From the NCBI RefSeq assembly GCF_005239225.2, contig NC_133299.1, positions 12,838,967 through 12,902,966 on the forward strand: 64,000 bases of DNA, written 5' to 3'. Positions within the stretch are counted from its first letter, which is position 1; each line of letters begins with the position of its first letter. A program made the position numbers and the translations under genes. Of the stretch, positions 1 to 11,505 are shown piece after piece. The stretch comes from Populus alba (taxonomy: Eukaryota > Streptophyta > Magnoliopsida > Malpighiales > Salicaceae). The notes under the pieces are model-generated. The model saw only the letters and a program-made list of their open reading frames with translations, did no database searches and had not been told where the DNA came from.

Positions 1-1590
1 CATGTCTTTGCCATGGGATGTCAGCAGGCCTTCAATGAAGTCTAAGGTGATGTCATCCTATACTTGACATGGAATGGGTAACGAATGCAGGAGCCCAACT
101 GGAGATAATGTTTCAGACTTCACCCTCTAGCAAGTTTCATATTTTTTGATATACTCTTATACTGCCTAGTACATTTAAGGCTAGTAGAATTGTTAGGCTA
201 GTTTCTTGAACGTTTGGAAGATCATAGAGTGTCCTTTAATTTTCGTATCATGCATTTCATGGAGTAACTGTGCTTGTAATGCTGCCTGAGAAGCTATGAT
301 CAATCTTTCTTTAAAGAACAATAACCCATTACGCCATGTATGCGGTCCACCTTGTTGATCCTTAGCCAGCCAAGTTAAAGATTGGACGTAAGAGTCTCCC
401 ACATAAACCTTTTGAATTTCATCCCATACGGTCACTATCGGCATATGCAGATGGTGAAGAACTAAACTACCAGACCTGTATGAGAGGGCATCCACTGCTG
501 AATTCTCACGACCCGAGTGATAAAGAATCTCGTAATCATAGCCCAAAAGCTTGGCTACCCACTTCTGCTGTTCAGACATAGCCACACATTACTTCAAGAA
601 ATATTTCAAGCTACATTGGTTGGTGAGAATGAAGAATGTTTTTCCTAGGAGATAAAGACACCATAAGCTTAAGGCCTCTACAATGGCCAACATCTCATTG
701 GTGTAAGTAGACCAGTATATTTTTGTAACCCCTAATGCTTGACTCATGAACGCTATCAGTTTACCTTGCTGTGATGAAAATGCACTAATTCCATCCCCAG
801 ATGCATTGGTTTCAATGGTGAAAGAGTCATTGAAATTAAGCATAACTAACATAGAAATCGTTGTCATTGCTTGTTTGAGAACCAGAAAGGTTGTGTCGGC
901 TTCTTCATTCCAGCCAAATTTTCCCTTCTTGAGCAAATTGTTCAAGGGGCGTGCTATGATGTCGTAATTGTGAATGAACTTCCTGTAATACCTTGTTAGG
1001 CCTAAAAAACCATGTAACTCGGAAATATTAGTGGGGGGTGGCCATGCGACCATGGTTGCAATTTTACTATTATTAACCTTCACTCCCCGATGTGTGACAA
1101 TGTGTCCTAATTACTCCAGTTCAGTTGGTTAAACACGCATTTGCTTGCCTTGGCAAAGAGTTGGTGTTGTAAAGTTTCCAACATTTGTCTAACACGTAAC
1201 AAATGCTCATTCCAAGTAGGACTATACACCAAAATATCATTAAAAAAAAAAAACAAACTATCAAAGGTAAGGCCGAAACATTGAGTTCATAATGGCTTGG
1301 AATGTTGAGGGTGCGTTACAAAGGCCAAAAGGCATTACGAGATATTTGTAATGGCTGTTATGAATATGGAAAGCAGTTTCAATAACATTGGAAGGATTTA
1401 CTCTTGATGATAGCTGGCTCTCAGATCTAATTTGGTGAAGTAAGCGACACCATATAATTCTTCCAAAATATCATCAACTATTATAATGGGAAAACGATCT
1501 TTGATGGTAAATATGTTAAGTGAATGATAATCTATACAAAATCACAAACTTCTATCTTTCTTCTTTACCAGTAGCATTTTTAAATATGCA
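1..1590 (-). pseudogene. Ty3/gypsy (chromovirus-type) pol fragment: RT, RNase H, start of integrase
   Basis: Fragment of a retrotransposon polyprotein read on the minus strand. From about 1580 down to 1090, in broken frames, reverse transcriptase motifs are readable: a KKKD...YHSLN block, then MPFGLCNAPSTFQ, then FFNDILVYS, where family members have FFDDILVYS. At 1083-589 comes the RT/RNase H junction (GFLGLTRYYRKFIHNY, then a degraded RNase H with ETNASGDGI in place of the usual ETDASG). At 585-193 are the end of RNase H (QQKWVAKLLGYDYEI...GRENSAVDALS) and the integrase zinc-binding entry. Below 190 the integrase core continues, degraded, off the window edge. The TPEQQKW-like RNase H end and the FGLCNAPSTFQ form fit chromoviruses rather than the Tat element further right. 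Several stops and frame changes show it is dead. Nothing seen supports an intact LTR in this window. Confidence 0.85.
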
Positions 1591-1599
1591 ACTAATACA

Positions 1600-2470
1600 T
1601 AATTTTTTTAAATGGTGACTTTCAGGAATTTTTCTTTTTCCTCTAAAAAGTTCTTAGTAATTAAGGAGAAGTATCGTCAAACAAGCCTTCACATATATGA
1701 ACATGTTATTGATCCATTCGCTAAGAAGTGGTCTTCCAAAATCATCAAGCATTTAACTTTATGGCCATTGGAGACTTCTTATGAACTTTATAGTTATGGT
1801 GGTTTACCTCAAGAAGTTTTACAACTTCAGTCCTCTTTTCCATATTCGACAACTTTTCCAGTTGATCTGCCACCACTAGACTATCATAAAAGTGCTAGAG
1901 ACACTACTTACAAGGATTACTTTCCAATTTTTGTTGCACTTAAGTATACTCCCAAACATTAGGAATGAACAAAAGATATTTTGAAACACTACGAGCCAAT
2001 CCTTAAGAAGGCACATATTCGAGAAACCATTTTTGCATCTTTTCTTACATATAACTGACAGATGAATGTTATACATTCTTTCTACAACCATTGAAATCCT
2101 TTTATTGACACGTTATCTACCCTGAAAGGCGAGGAGTCTGTCATTTTAGGAATTAAAATAATGTAGTGGCCTTTCTATTTTTAGCACTTTTTATGATGAA
2201 ATCATCTCTTCTGCTGATAAACTTAATGAACCTAATGATAAAAATGTTATTTTCTTCCAAAGAGCTGCAAGTAACTATTCATTGCCTTTCATAAAGAATA
2301 TGACCATGTAATGACTCTTTAAGATTGAGTAGATTTCTGGTTTCGAGATGACTTTAGATAGAAGGTGTCTTTCTCTATGAGTAAGTCTAGTGAATCTAAT
2401 AAGATTACTTATCCATCTGGCTCAATCAACAAATCTCGTATTCGCTTTAACAATTTCATACATCCTCTCT
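1600..2470 (+). pseudogene. Plant mobile domain (PMD)-like gene remnant, 5' half
   Basis: An open stretch at 1612-1962 followed by broken frames reads like the N-terminal half of the plant mobile domain family (aminotransferase-like, retrotransposon-associated). Recognisable blocks are an early YEHVIDPFAKKW region, then EPILKKAHIRE at about 1999-2031 and a FYDEIISSADKLNEPNDKN-like block at about 2189-2250. A short open stretch at 2365-2465 ends in KSRIRFNNFIH. The second half of the same kind of protein resumes in the same orientation at 4442, after an LTR. The frame is interrupted by several stops and shifts, so it is not functional. Assignment is by pattern recognition of the family layout; a profile search against PF10536 would decide. 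It could instead be the extra ORF of a retrotransposon. Confidence 0.5.
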
Positions 2471-2563
2471 GTCGTACTCGACAACGCGGCGGCCTTAAAA
2501 ATTTTCATGGAAAAGAACAGATTTCTGGCATCTTGTTCTTTAATGGGGAATGGTCTTGTTTAA

Positions 2564-2573
2564 GGAGTCGCCA
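2564..2573 (-). other. Primer-binding site (tRNA-Arg type)
   Basis: Minus strand TGGCGACTCC starts with TGG, complementary to the CCA tail, and continues with the complement of the acceptor end of plant tRNA-Arg (ACG). It lies directly inside the inner LTR edge, where a reverse-transcription primer site belongs. Too short to be a tRNA gene. Confidence 0.6.
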
Positions 2574-3511
2574 CCTAGTATTATGGTTACTAGGAACCCT
2601 GACTCATCAGCAAAGATTCCATGGTATAGGACTGGTTACGCAAAAGGAAAGATATTATCACTCCTTAAACGTCCTGCCTGAGGCAGGCTGCATTGATGGT
2701 TTTGTCATAAATTGCTAATATTTTATTGGTTTATGCTATAATGGTTTGCATGCAATATTCCTGACTCTAGCTCTAGTGAATATTCAACTACGGATACTTC
2801 TAGCTCTGGTGTTGGTAAATATTATGTAGCTATAAAAACAAAATAAATTTAAATTAGTATTTTTTTTATTTCCGACTCTGGTGCCAGTGAATAAAAAAAT
2901 CTAAAATAAATTTATTTTTACGCATATACAATTTTTTTTATTTTTATGTAGCTAAACAAAATACAATGAAATAAATTTGAATTAGTATTTTTATTCCTAA
3001 CTCTAGCGTCAATGAATAAAATATAAATTTCATATTTATATATATATTTTATTTATGAATACATATATTTTTATTTTTATTGGGTTGGGCCCAACCATTG
3101 GCCCAAGCCAGTGGCTCGGCTGGGCTAAGTCAGATGCACGCTTGAAGAAATTTCACGCGTGCATGAACTGTGTGAAGGTAATTAAATTACCTTTGCACAA
3201 TTCTTGTAACCAAACCAATTTGAACAATTTCAAAGAATACAGAGAGATGAAGAGAGGGCGTACCTGCTTCTGGAGATGGTGAAGATGGCTGCAACGTTGT
3301 GGTGCCTCTCGCTTGCTTGAGACCTTTCCTTGTGCTTTCCCTTTTGCTCCTGTGCCCACGGTTTGGTTTCGTTTTCCAGTAGATTTTGAGATGATGAAGG
3401 AACCGAGAATGAAGATGTCGACTTCTGTGGATACTGATTTTTGGGTTGTTTCATTTCTTGTTTTTGCAAGGATAAAAGTAATGGCAAGGACAATCCTTGT
3501 CTGTGTGTATG

Positions 3512-3576
<65 letters not shown>
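3512..3576. repeat. Compound microsatellite (CT)n(TA)n
   Basis: About 23 bases of CT repeat run into about 41 bases of TA repeat. It produces open reading frames of alternating Ser/Leu and Tyr/Ile on both strands, which are artefacts. It is likely length-polymorphic. Confidence 0.95.
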
Positions 3577-3583
<7 letters not shown>

Positions 3584-3648
3584 TTGTGTGTGTTTCTCTG
3601 TTTTTCCTTTGTTTTCTTTTTTTTTTCCCTCCCCTGTTCTGCTCTCCC

Positions 3649-3655
3649 TTTTATA
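3649..3655 (-). promoter_or_regulatory. TATA box of the gypsy LTR
   Basis: The minus strand reads CTATAAAAGGG about 790 bases inside the LTR start, followed by a purine-rich leader. This is the expected position and sequence of the U3 promoter of a large plant LTR and supports the minus orientation. Confidence 0.5.
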
Positions 3656-4441
3656 GAGATCGAGTCACTTGCCCCTAAAACCTTTGCAGGACTGTTATTC
3701 AATTTATGAACAAGATTGTGGGCAAGAGACGTGGTCCACAATTGGATCGGATTTGCTGTAGATTTTCAGCTGCCCTGTTGAATCGAGATGAAAAAGACAA
3801 GCACGATTGTTCCACCTAGTAACGGTGTCGTTTTGGCAGAAATTGATATTTTTATTTTGACCCCTAATCTTTGGAAATTTAACAATTAGATCTCAAGTAA
3901 TTAAAAATTTCTTTTAATTTTTCCATTGGATTAATTTCAACTGAATCCCTAAATTATAACACTATTTACAAAACAGTCCTAAATTTCTGGATTGTTCAAT
4001 TTGGTCCTTCATTAAATCTTCAACTTTTAATTCTTTCAAAATTATCCCTGGAAAAATCAGTTAAAATTCCTAAAATAAACCTGTAATTTCACTATGGTCC
4101 TTAGTCTTTTAATCTACTGAAATTTTGCCTCTAATCATCACACAACTCTGGTATTTCTTTAATCAAACCCTTAATTTCTTTAATTAATTAATTAAATCAA
4201 AACTTAACTATGTCCTCAAACTTATCAATTCTTTAATTAAGCACCTGATTTTATTAATTAAACTAATTCAAAATTTTAATTAAAGTCTCCGACTTATTAA
4301 TTCTTCAATTATTGACCAATTGACTCTCAAATTTAATAATTCCATCCTCAAACTTCAAATTTTGTGTTGTCTTAACCCCATTCTCAAATATATTTTTATC
4401 CATTCATTATTTATTATTTATTCAAAAATTGGGTTATGACA

Positions 4442-6715
4442 CTCTCAAAAAGCTTAAAGTCCCGTCTCGTATTCATGATGAAGTTTCTTCAGTGGCTTTT
4501 CTTTCATGTTAGCTATGTAAATGTATATTTCCTAGCAAAGATGTTGGTTTCATTCATCATACTACTTTCAAAGTAGCATCTATGATGGCTACTGAAAGGC
4601 AAACTCTCACGATACTAGTTCTAACAAGTATTTTCAAAGGTCTAAAAAAGATCTAATCTATGTGAGGTATGATTGCATAAGACATCCCTTTTCCTATTTA
4701 TTTTCTCAGCAGTTGGCTTACAGAAAAATTTGGCACCCATCCAACAACCACTAGCCATGTTAAGTCGGTTGGGATGACAAAATATTGGCGAGGGGTTAGC
4801 AAAACATTTTAATGAATCTTAAGCTAATGCTCTTTTTAGAAATCTTAAGAGAATCATATATCATGCATTATTTCCCCTGGTTAAAGTGGTTGTCTTGCGT
4901 GATGATGACAACTTATCGGTCCTCAAGAGTGACTACTTTATATGTATTTGATTTGGCTATTTGACTTTTTGTTATGATGATACTTCTATTATTAAGCTCT
5001 ATTGTCCTGATAATTTTAGTAGACAGTTTAGATTTTGCCAACATATTCCCTGTGACTTTAAAGGGAGAACTGAGATTCTAACCTTGAAAGATGTGTTTCA
5101 ACTTTGGCATAGCTTTACTAAACTCAACACTCATTCTCAGTGCAAGTTTTTGTTGCCCCTAAGCACTGGACTTCCTTTAGTGACTAAATTCTACATGGCT
5201 GGTGGACTCTAGAGTGGTCCAAAGTTTGTCCTCCTAAGATGAAAGTCATTTTTAAAAGTCCTACTGATGTTGCTATAGTATTCTTGAGGGCAAAAGAAAA
5301 GAAGAATGACCCTAGCTTAAGAAAGAAGAAAAGAATTTCTCCTACCCATAAAAGACATAAAAAGGTAGTTGATGTTGATTTAGGCAAGGAAAAAGATGCT
5401 CAAACATGTGCCCACATAAAAAAAGACAAATTATGATTCATAGTACAAAGGGAGTGAATGCTGCAAAAGAACATCTAAAAAAAAAAATCTACTAACTCCT
5501 TAAGGGAAAAGGAAAGGAGTGAACAATCCTTTTCTCCACGATTGTTAAATGAACACTTGCCTTTTTATGTGCCTCATTATTTTTTTTATTAAGATGATCA
5601 CAATAATATGTGTGTAGAAGGAGAAATAAGACGATGTTAAAGCAATTTTAAATGTTGAGGATAGTGAACATGAAGACAATAATCATCATTAGAAACATTT
5701 AAAACATACCAAGAAGGTGTTCAATCCTTACGAACTGAGTTTTTTTCATGGAGTCTTAGTGCATCAATCATGCCAAATAATATTAATGAATTGGTTTAAC
5801 ACTTTCATTGTTCTTAAATTCATGTTACTTATCACTTTTTTTTTTTTTCAGCTTAGTCAACAGGACCTGGGGAATGACTTTGATATGTATATTGGGCCAG
5901 AAATGAGTGTTGCTTCTATTACTAGCCCTAATCCCTTCAATATTTTATTTGTTGGGATTGAAAACCCTCATCCTTCATCTAGTTTACCATATAAGCAGTC
6001 TAATCATCAATCTACAGCACCACCTCCACCAGTCCTTAATAATATAGGGACTAACTTGCGTACTCTTAGACCTATTATTGCCTTTGAGCCTTTGACAGTT
6101 GCTAGGTATTATGCTAATGATATATTATGTGATATAATATCTAAATTTGTTGTTAAGTGTTGGGGAGAGCATAAAAAAATAAGATTGTTTGCACACACCA
6201 GTCCATTATATTCCTAACTTAGCTGGTGAAGTTGAGAAGATCCTCCACTCCATAAAAGATATAAAGGTTGATTGCTTCTCTATCAAAAGAATAATGACTA
6301 AGGTGATTGGAGATGCTAAAAAACTTATCCACTTAGAGTCTTCACTATCTATTATGATGATAATTGTGCAGCAAGCCTTAAACATTAAAAAGCTTGAAGT
6401 GCCGCTCAAAAATTCTAAAGCTTTTGAGGAGGAGGCATCTAGATCTATTTCCATCACTCATACTAAGATAACAAAAATATAGGAAAAAATGATGGAGCTG
6501 GAGAGCAGAAAGACTGAGTTAGATTCATCCCTCAAAGCGCATGATAAAGAGCTTTCTAAGAGAAAAGTACTCACCTTCAGCATTCGAGCAGAGATCACCA
6601 CAATATCCACTTTCCCTTTGATAAGTGAAATTAACGCATTTATTCTTCAAAAATTAAAAGGATTATTGGAGACCAAACAAAAAGGGTTTGAAGGACATAG
6701 TTGGAAATCATAGTA
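4442..6715 (+). pseudogene. PMD-like gene remnant, 3' half with coiled-coil tail
   Basis: Directly after the LTR the plus strand resumes with a block matching the centre of the plant mobile domain: SVAFLSC.LCKCIFPSKDVG (stop at the dot, where the family has Trp), then FKVASMMATERQTL and a SIFKGLKKI-like stretch (about 4485-4650). The usual downstream part is present but broken by stops (4690-5220). A lysine-rich patch follows (about 5280-5400). An intron-like pyrimidine tract ending in CAG at about 5837-5850 precedes the open stretch to 6217. Charged heptad-like sequence (6240-6715) suggests a C-terminal coiled coil, common in longer PMD proteins. Together with 1600-2470 it looks like one gene cut in two by the LTR. 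Non-functional. Confidence 0.5.
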
Positions 6716-6850
6716 TGTCGATAGCTTCTCATGCTTTTTAGTTTTGGTAAATCAAGCTAATGACTTTATATTGAGAATACACACTTTATGTAATAGAATT
6801 CTTCTTTCTATTAATAAAATTTATATTTTTCCCACACTTGCATCTTGTTA
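6716..6850. other. Short AT-rich spacer between PMD remnant and gypsy element
   Basis: No coding sequence, structure or repeat was recognised. The boundary between the PMD remnant and the 3' end of the Tat-type gypsy element lies somewhere here. Confidence 0.4.
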
Positions 6851-6954
6851 ATTGGGTTTATATGTTATGACTGTGTTGTTAGGTTTCTTTACCCATCTTT
6901 TTTTGCGCGAACAATCAAATGGGTTCGAATAGTTTTAAAGGATGGCATAACTGT

Positions 6955-7130
6955 ACTTAGAATAATTCTTAAGTTGCTTACATGTCTTTGTGGATAAAGG
7001 ATCAAGTCATAACATTCTTCAAAAGATTTTTTTGTCAATTATTTTTTCTTATATGACTTTACTCAAAATGAGTTTCAAGTTACCTACGTACCTTTATGAA
7101 TAAAGGATCAAGTTATAATGTTGTTCAATT
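6955..7130. repeat. Imperfect direct repeat in the 3' part of the Tat-type element
   Basis: Two copies of a motif of the form AAGTTGCTTACATGTCTTTG...GGATCAAGTCATAA (about 6971-7012 and 7076-7117), roughly 105 bases apart. This kind of sequence is recurrent in the 3' untranslated region or LTR of Tat-type gypsy elements. Confidence 0.55.
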
Positions 7131-7149
7131 TTTTTCTTTGTGTTTTTTA

Positions 7150-8200
7150 TGCATTTCTCAGTTTTAGCTCGTGTAGGCCAGAAGTTATATAAGATTTCAA
7201 GCATAATATAGTTTTAAGAATTGCTATTGATAGGCCCAATCCTCAATCTATTCTTATTGATGATTTTGTAAGCTTCATTGGTGTAAACTTGTTAAACCAT
7301 ATAAGGACCATCCCATTTAGTGAAGAACTTGTAGCTTATGTTTTTTGACATGATTATTAGGCGTCATATTGCCATGACAACATCTCTTACTTGGAATAAG
7401 CACGGTTGCACCTTCTTGTTAAAAGCTTTACAAATTCAGGCTTGATAATATTCTAATCGTTGTTCTACTTCAAGATGGTTTTAATATAAAGTTTCAAGTT
7501 CTTTAAGGCATAGACGAACATTATCTTCATCGGAGAGTCCTTCTTGGATCACAATTCTTATAGATGAAATTTGACATTCTAGTGGAAGAACAACTTTAAC
7601 CCCGTATACTAAGGAATATGGAATAATTTGAGTTGGCGTTCAGAATGTAGTACGATAAGCCCATAAAGCTTCTCTAATTATATATGCTAGTCCTTCTTTG
7701 AGTGATTCGCCACCTTTTTTAGAATATTGTACAAGGTCTTGTTAAAAGCTTTTGTCAAACCATTAGCCGAAGCATTGTACATAAAAGAGATATATTGTTT
7801 GAAACCAAACTGTGCACACAACTTGTTCATAGTTATATTGTATAACTCATTTCCATTATCAGTTATGATATATCTCAACACTCTATAATGATAGATGATA
7901 TTTGTTTGAATGAACTTTACAACTATCTCTTTCTTGACCTTTTTTAATGTTGCCGCTTCTGCCTACTTTGAGAAGTAATTTGTTACGACCAATATGTAAA
8001 AATGCCCTCCAAATCTTTTTAGCAATGGCTATACCACATCAAGTCCCAAGCATCAAAGGGCCAAGAAGCAATTATCGGGTATAAAGGCTCAAGTGGCTTA
8101 TAGATCAATTTAGCATGCCATTGACAACTTTGGCATTTTCTAGCATAGTCTATGCATTCTTTCACCATTGTAGGCCAGTAATAACCTTTTTTTTTTTTTT
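7150..8200 (-). pseudogene. Tat-type gypsy integrase remnant
   Basis: Minus strand from about 8180: a zinc-binding/entry block (YARKCQSCQWHA), then a broken catalytic core. The stretch 7881-7687 reads YIITDNGNELYN...QFGFKQYISF, where TDNG holds the second catalytic Asp. A further block ALWAYRTTF..TP...PYSLVYG (about 7670-7600) and the end KWDGPYMV (about 7320-7290) are typical of the Tat integrase. The first catalytic region and the Glu region are degraded and stops are frequent. It belongs to the element at 6850-12700. Confidence 0.75.
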
Positions 8201-8589
8201 TTGCAAGTGAAGTTTAAGACCTGATATATGTGCTTCATAAATACTTGAGTGTGTTTCTTCTAGTGCTTTTGTAACTTCTTCTTCTTTAAGACAACATAAA
8301 AGGACTCAATCAAAAGAGCTTCGCTAAAGAATGCCTTGAAAATATATGAAGTGAGATGCTCTTAGCCTCATCTCTGTCTTATAGCATAGGTTTTTTTCAT
8401 AGTTTACAATGTCTTAAATAGTGGAAAAGCAGCTAGCACCAATCTTCTTTTTCTATCTCATAAATAGAAATTGCACTCACTTGTTCTTTCTCTTCTATGT
8501 CATAAGTCATTGGTGGAATGACTCATCTTAGACATACAGGGACTTTTATTTTCTCATTACATAATGCTAATGGAGACGCCAGATTCTGT

Positions 8590-10230
8590 TTTCATGGTAC
8601 ATGTTCTAAAGTGACACAATTAAGTGATGTCATTAGTTTTAGTGCATACTTGTGATATGGGACAAATTCTGGCTTCTTGACTTCATAAAGTGAAAGGAGT
8701 TGTCTAATAACTAATTAAGAATCCCTAAAAACTTTAAGGTGAGACATTTTTATATTCACCACCATTTCCGACTTAATAATTAAGGAGTGATATCCAACCA
8801 TCTTATTGGAACAAGGTAAGTGAAAAGGAGAAAAAAAAAGACCTCTCCTTCTGGTGTGATGAATATTACTCCAGCTTTGGCTCTATTTTGTCATGTTGTA
8901 CCATCAAAGAATATTTTTCATGGTTCTAACACTTCAATAAAAAAAACATTCTCATCAGGCAAGTCTTCAGAGAGCTTCCATTCATCGGGAATAGGATGAT
9001 CAACGAGAAAATCAACTCGTGTTTGCCTCTTGATCGCCTTTTGTGAGACTTAGAATTTTCAAATTCTTGAAGCAATAAAACTCATTTTTCCAATCTTCCT
9101 GATAATACTGGCCTTGAGATGATATACTTGAAAGGGTTAGCTTGAGAGATTAGTCGTATTAAATATGCTTGAAGGTAATGCCTTAACTCTTTTTTTTTTT
9201 TTTATCACAAACATTAATGCTAGACATGTCTTCTCTATCAGAGAATAATTCAATGCAGCCCCATTTAACATCCGACTAAGATATTAGAGAGCACTTTCCT
9301 TACCTTTATCATTTTGTTATGCCAATAACACTCCCAATGAACATATTTGAGCCACAATATAGAGGATACGTGGGTGTCTTGGTACCGGTGCTTGTAGATC
9401 AAGTGGATTCAACTACTTTTTAATCTTGTTGAAAGAATTAGTACAAGCTTCATACTAATAAAATGATGTATCCTTCTTCATAAAGTGCATGAATGGTTGA
9501 CATCAACCCGTTAAGTTGGAAATGAATCTCTGTATATAGGCTAACTTTCCTTGGAGACTTTTCAACTCGTGGATGCTTCTTAGCTCCAGCATTCTCTAAA
9601 TCTCAATTCCTCGATATGGAACTATAAATCCTTGGAATTTGCTTGAGGACACACCAAATGCATATTTTAGTGGGTTTATTTTTAGTTAGAATCAACGTAA
9701 CCGTTCAAATACCAAACGAAGATTTTGCAAATAATTTTCTTTTTCTTTTGATTTCACCATGAGGTCATCAATGTAGCATTCAACCTGTTAGTGAAGCATA
9801 TCATCAAAAATCTTCTGCATCGCCCTTTGATAAGTGGCACTTATGTTCTTTAAGCCAAAAGGTATAACTTCATGGCAATATATCCTTTTCAGAGTTTGAA
9901 ATGTTATCTTCTCCTCATTTATGAGTGCCATTCAAATTTGATTATAGCCAAATGAACCATCCATAAAGGTTAATCTCTCATGGCCTATGGTAGCGTCGAT
10001 CATTATCTTAGTGATTGGAAATGAAAAGATGAAAAGTCATATTTGGGATAAACATTGTTAAGGTCTTGAAAATCCACATAAACACGGATTTTGCCATTCT
10101 TCTTTTTTACCGGCATGATATTTGAAATCTATGTAGGATATTTGACCTTACGAATGAAACCTGCTTGGATAATTTGCTGACTTAGCCTCAATCTATGAGA
10201 TGAGTACAGGACGAAAGAGAGGCTAGGTTT
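8590..10230 (-). pseudogene. Tat-type gypsy reverse transcriptase and double RNase H remnant
   Basis: Minus strand, in broken frames. IQAGFIRKVKYPT and VKKKNGKIRVYVDFQDLNN (about 10175-10060) begin the reverse transcriptase. ECYIDDLMVKSK (about 9785-9745) carries the catalytic DD pair. Ordinary RNase H follows in poor condition. At about 8920-8620 a second RNase H reads WKIFFDGT..., ...AGVIFITPEGEV and later KPEFVPYHKYALKLM, TLEHVP, matching the extra archaeal-type RNase H of Tat elements. Many stops are present. It is part of the element at 6850-12700. Confidence 0.75.
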
Positions 10231-10327
10231 GTTTTACAGGTTTTGCCTTATTTTTTTACTACTAATTGATGGACAGCAACCTTTGGGTCTAAACCTAGCA
10301 TTTCATCATAGGTTAAGCAAAGATATC

Positions 10328-11347
10328 TCAATACTCTATAAAACGTTCCATGTAATTCATTTCCTCTTCAGGTGATATGTTTGCATTGATGAAAGTTGGG
10401 CGTAGGTTTTCAATGGTGCCTAAGTTAATCTCTTTAAGCTCATCCACTATAGGATTATTTTCTAATTCAAGGGTGGGTAGAGCCTCCTTAACATGTTCTT
10501 TGATGATAAGCTCATCATTATCATCTTCTTCAATAGTGATGTGATTTAAAGTGAGATACATTATTTCATCTTCTTTCTCTTCACTAAAGGGGTTTGTGAT
10601 CATTATTGTATGTTTTTTCCCTTTTCATATCGCCTCAGCACTCTCCACCCATTTGCATTGTCTCTTCATACGTAAAGGTATTTTGTTACGAGGATCCTTT
10701 GAACCCTCCATCAAATTTGGTTGATGATTGAGTATATGTTTATCATCTTTTAACTTGAATTATCCAAGTCTTGTGAAGACTGATGTACATTTTAGTACTT
10801 TTCCATTCTTTTGGGTTCTAATCCTAACAAAAACATAAGCATAAGTTGTAGTCACACTAAGACGATCCCAAACTAAATCTTCAAAAAGTATAGGCTAACT
10901 TTGTTGTTTGTCCTTCACTTCTTCCAAACTTATATATCACAAGGCTTATTTACTAATATGAAAATGAAGTGATGTGTAAGACTTGTATCCAAGACTAACC
11001 CTTAAAGTTTTGCCAAAAGTTTTCTTCTCCCTCTAAACCTTCCTAGTCTTTACAGAAACTTGTTTACCTTCGAGTTGAGTCATATTGCTATCCTTTGCTA
11101 ACTTATTGATGTCCTCATAACTATAACCAGCCCTGGCTAAAAGCTTATGAGCATTGGGATCGAAGTTGTTCACTTGTTTATTAAGGAGTCTTTCAAGATT
11201 TGTAATCATCAACTCAGTCTGATGAACAAACCCATTTAATAAAGGTTTTAAAACCTTATTCAATGCGAGATTAGTAGATGGTAAGGTAAAGTTTTCAAGC
11301 CCCTTATTGATCTTCTCTTCATCTTTAGTAAAATAAAATTGACCCAT
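10328..11347 (-). pseudogene. Tat-type gypsy gag-protease linker remnants
   Basis: Two open pieces on the minus strand. 11347-11033 contains DPNAHKLLARAGYSYEDINKL, close to the AHKLLAKAGYD segment of Tat polyproteins after the protease. 10603-10328 is acidic and contains VDELKEINLGT...EEEMNYMERF, the usual lead-in to the reverse transcriptase. The pieces are separated by degraded sequence. No intact aspartic protease motif was found. Confidence 0.65.
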
Positions 11348-11505
11348 TTTTCTTGCTAATACTAAGATATATTATAGTACCACGACTTTACGTGATACCT
11401 TATCATTTACAAAGTTTTCTACTACCTTTTCTTTTCCTTTATTCTTTATTGGATGAGTCACTCATTCATTTATAGATGACTTATGCCCTTTTCTATAGGT
11501 TCAAA

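Larger units (their letters stand above)
2470..4441 (-). mobile_element. Gypsy LTR with primer-binding site, inserted in the PMD remnant
   Basis: Read on the minus strand, an LTR begins TGTCATAACCC at 4441, carries a promoter-like CTATAAAAGGGAG at about 3644-3656, and ends close to 2574. It is directly followed by TGGCGACTCC (2573-2564), the complement of the 3' end of a plant tRNA-Arg, which is the primer used by several large gypsy lineages (Ogre/Tat type). About 95 bases of internal leader follow before the host PMD sequence resumes near 2470. The LTR length of about 1.87 kb fits large gypsy elements. No second LTR or internal coding region is present, so this is a truncated copy. A long CT/TA microsatellite lies inside the presumed R/U5 part. 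The boundary near 2470 is approximate and no target duplication was found. Confidence 0.6.

Noticed and set aside
2564..2573. A sequence identical to a tRNA-Arg 3' end, considered as a tRNA gene
   Set aside because: Only about ten bases match and it sits at the inner edge of an LTR, so it is a primer-binding site.
3441..3741. Several overlapping open frames of Ser/Leu and Tyr/Ile runs
   Set aside because: They are translations of the CT/TA microsatellite on both strands inside an LTR.
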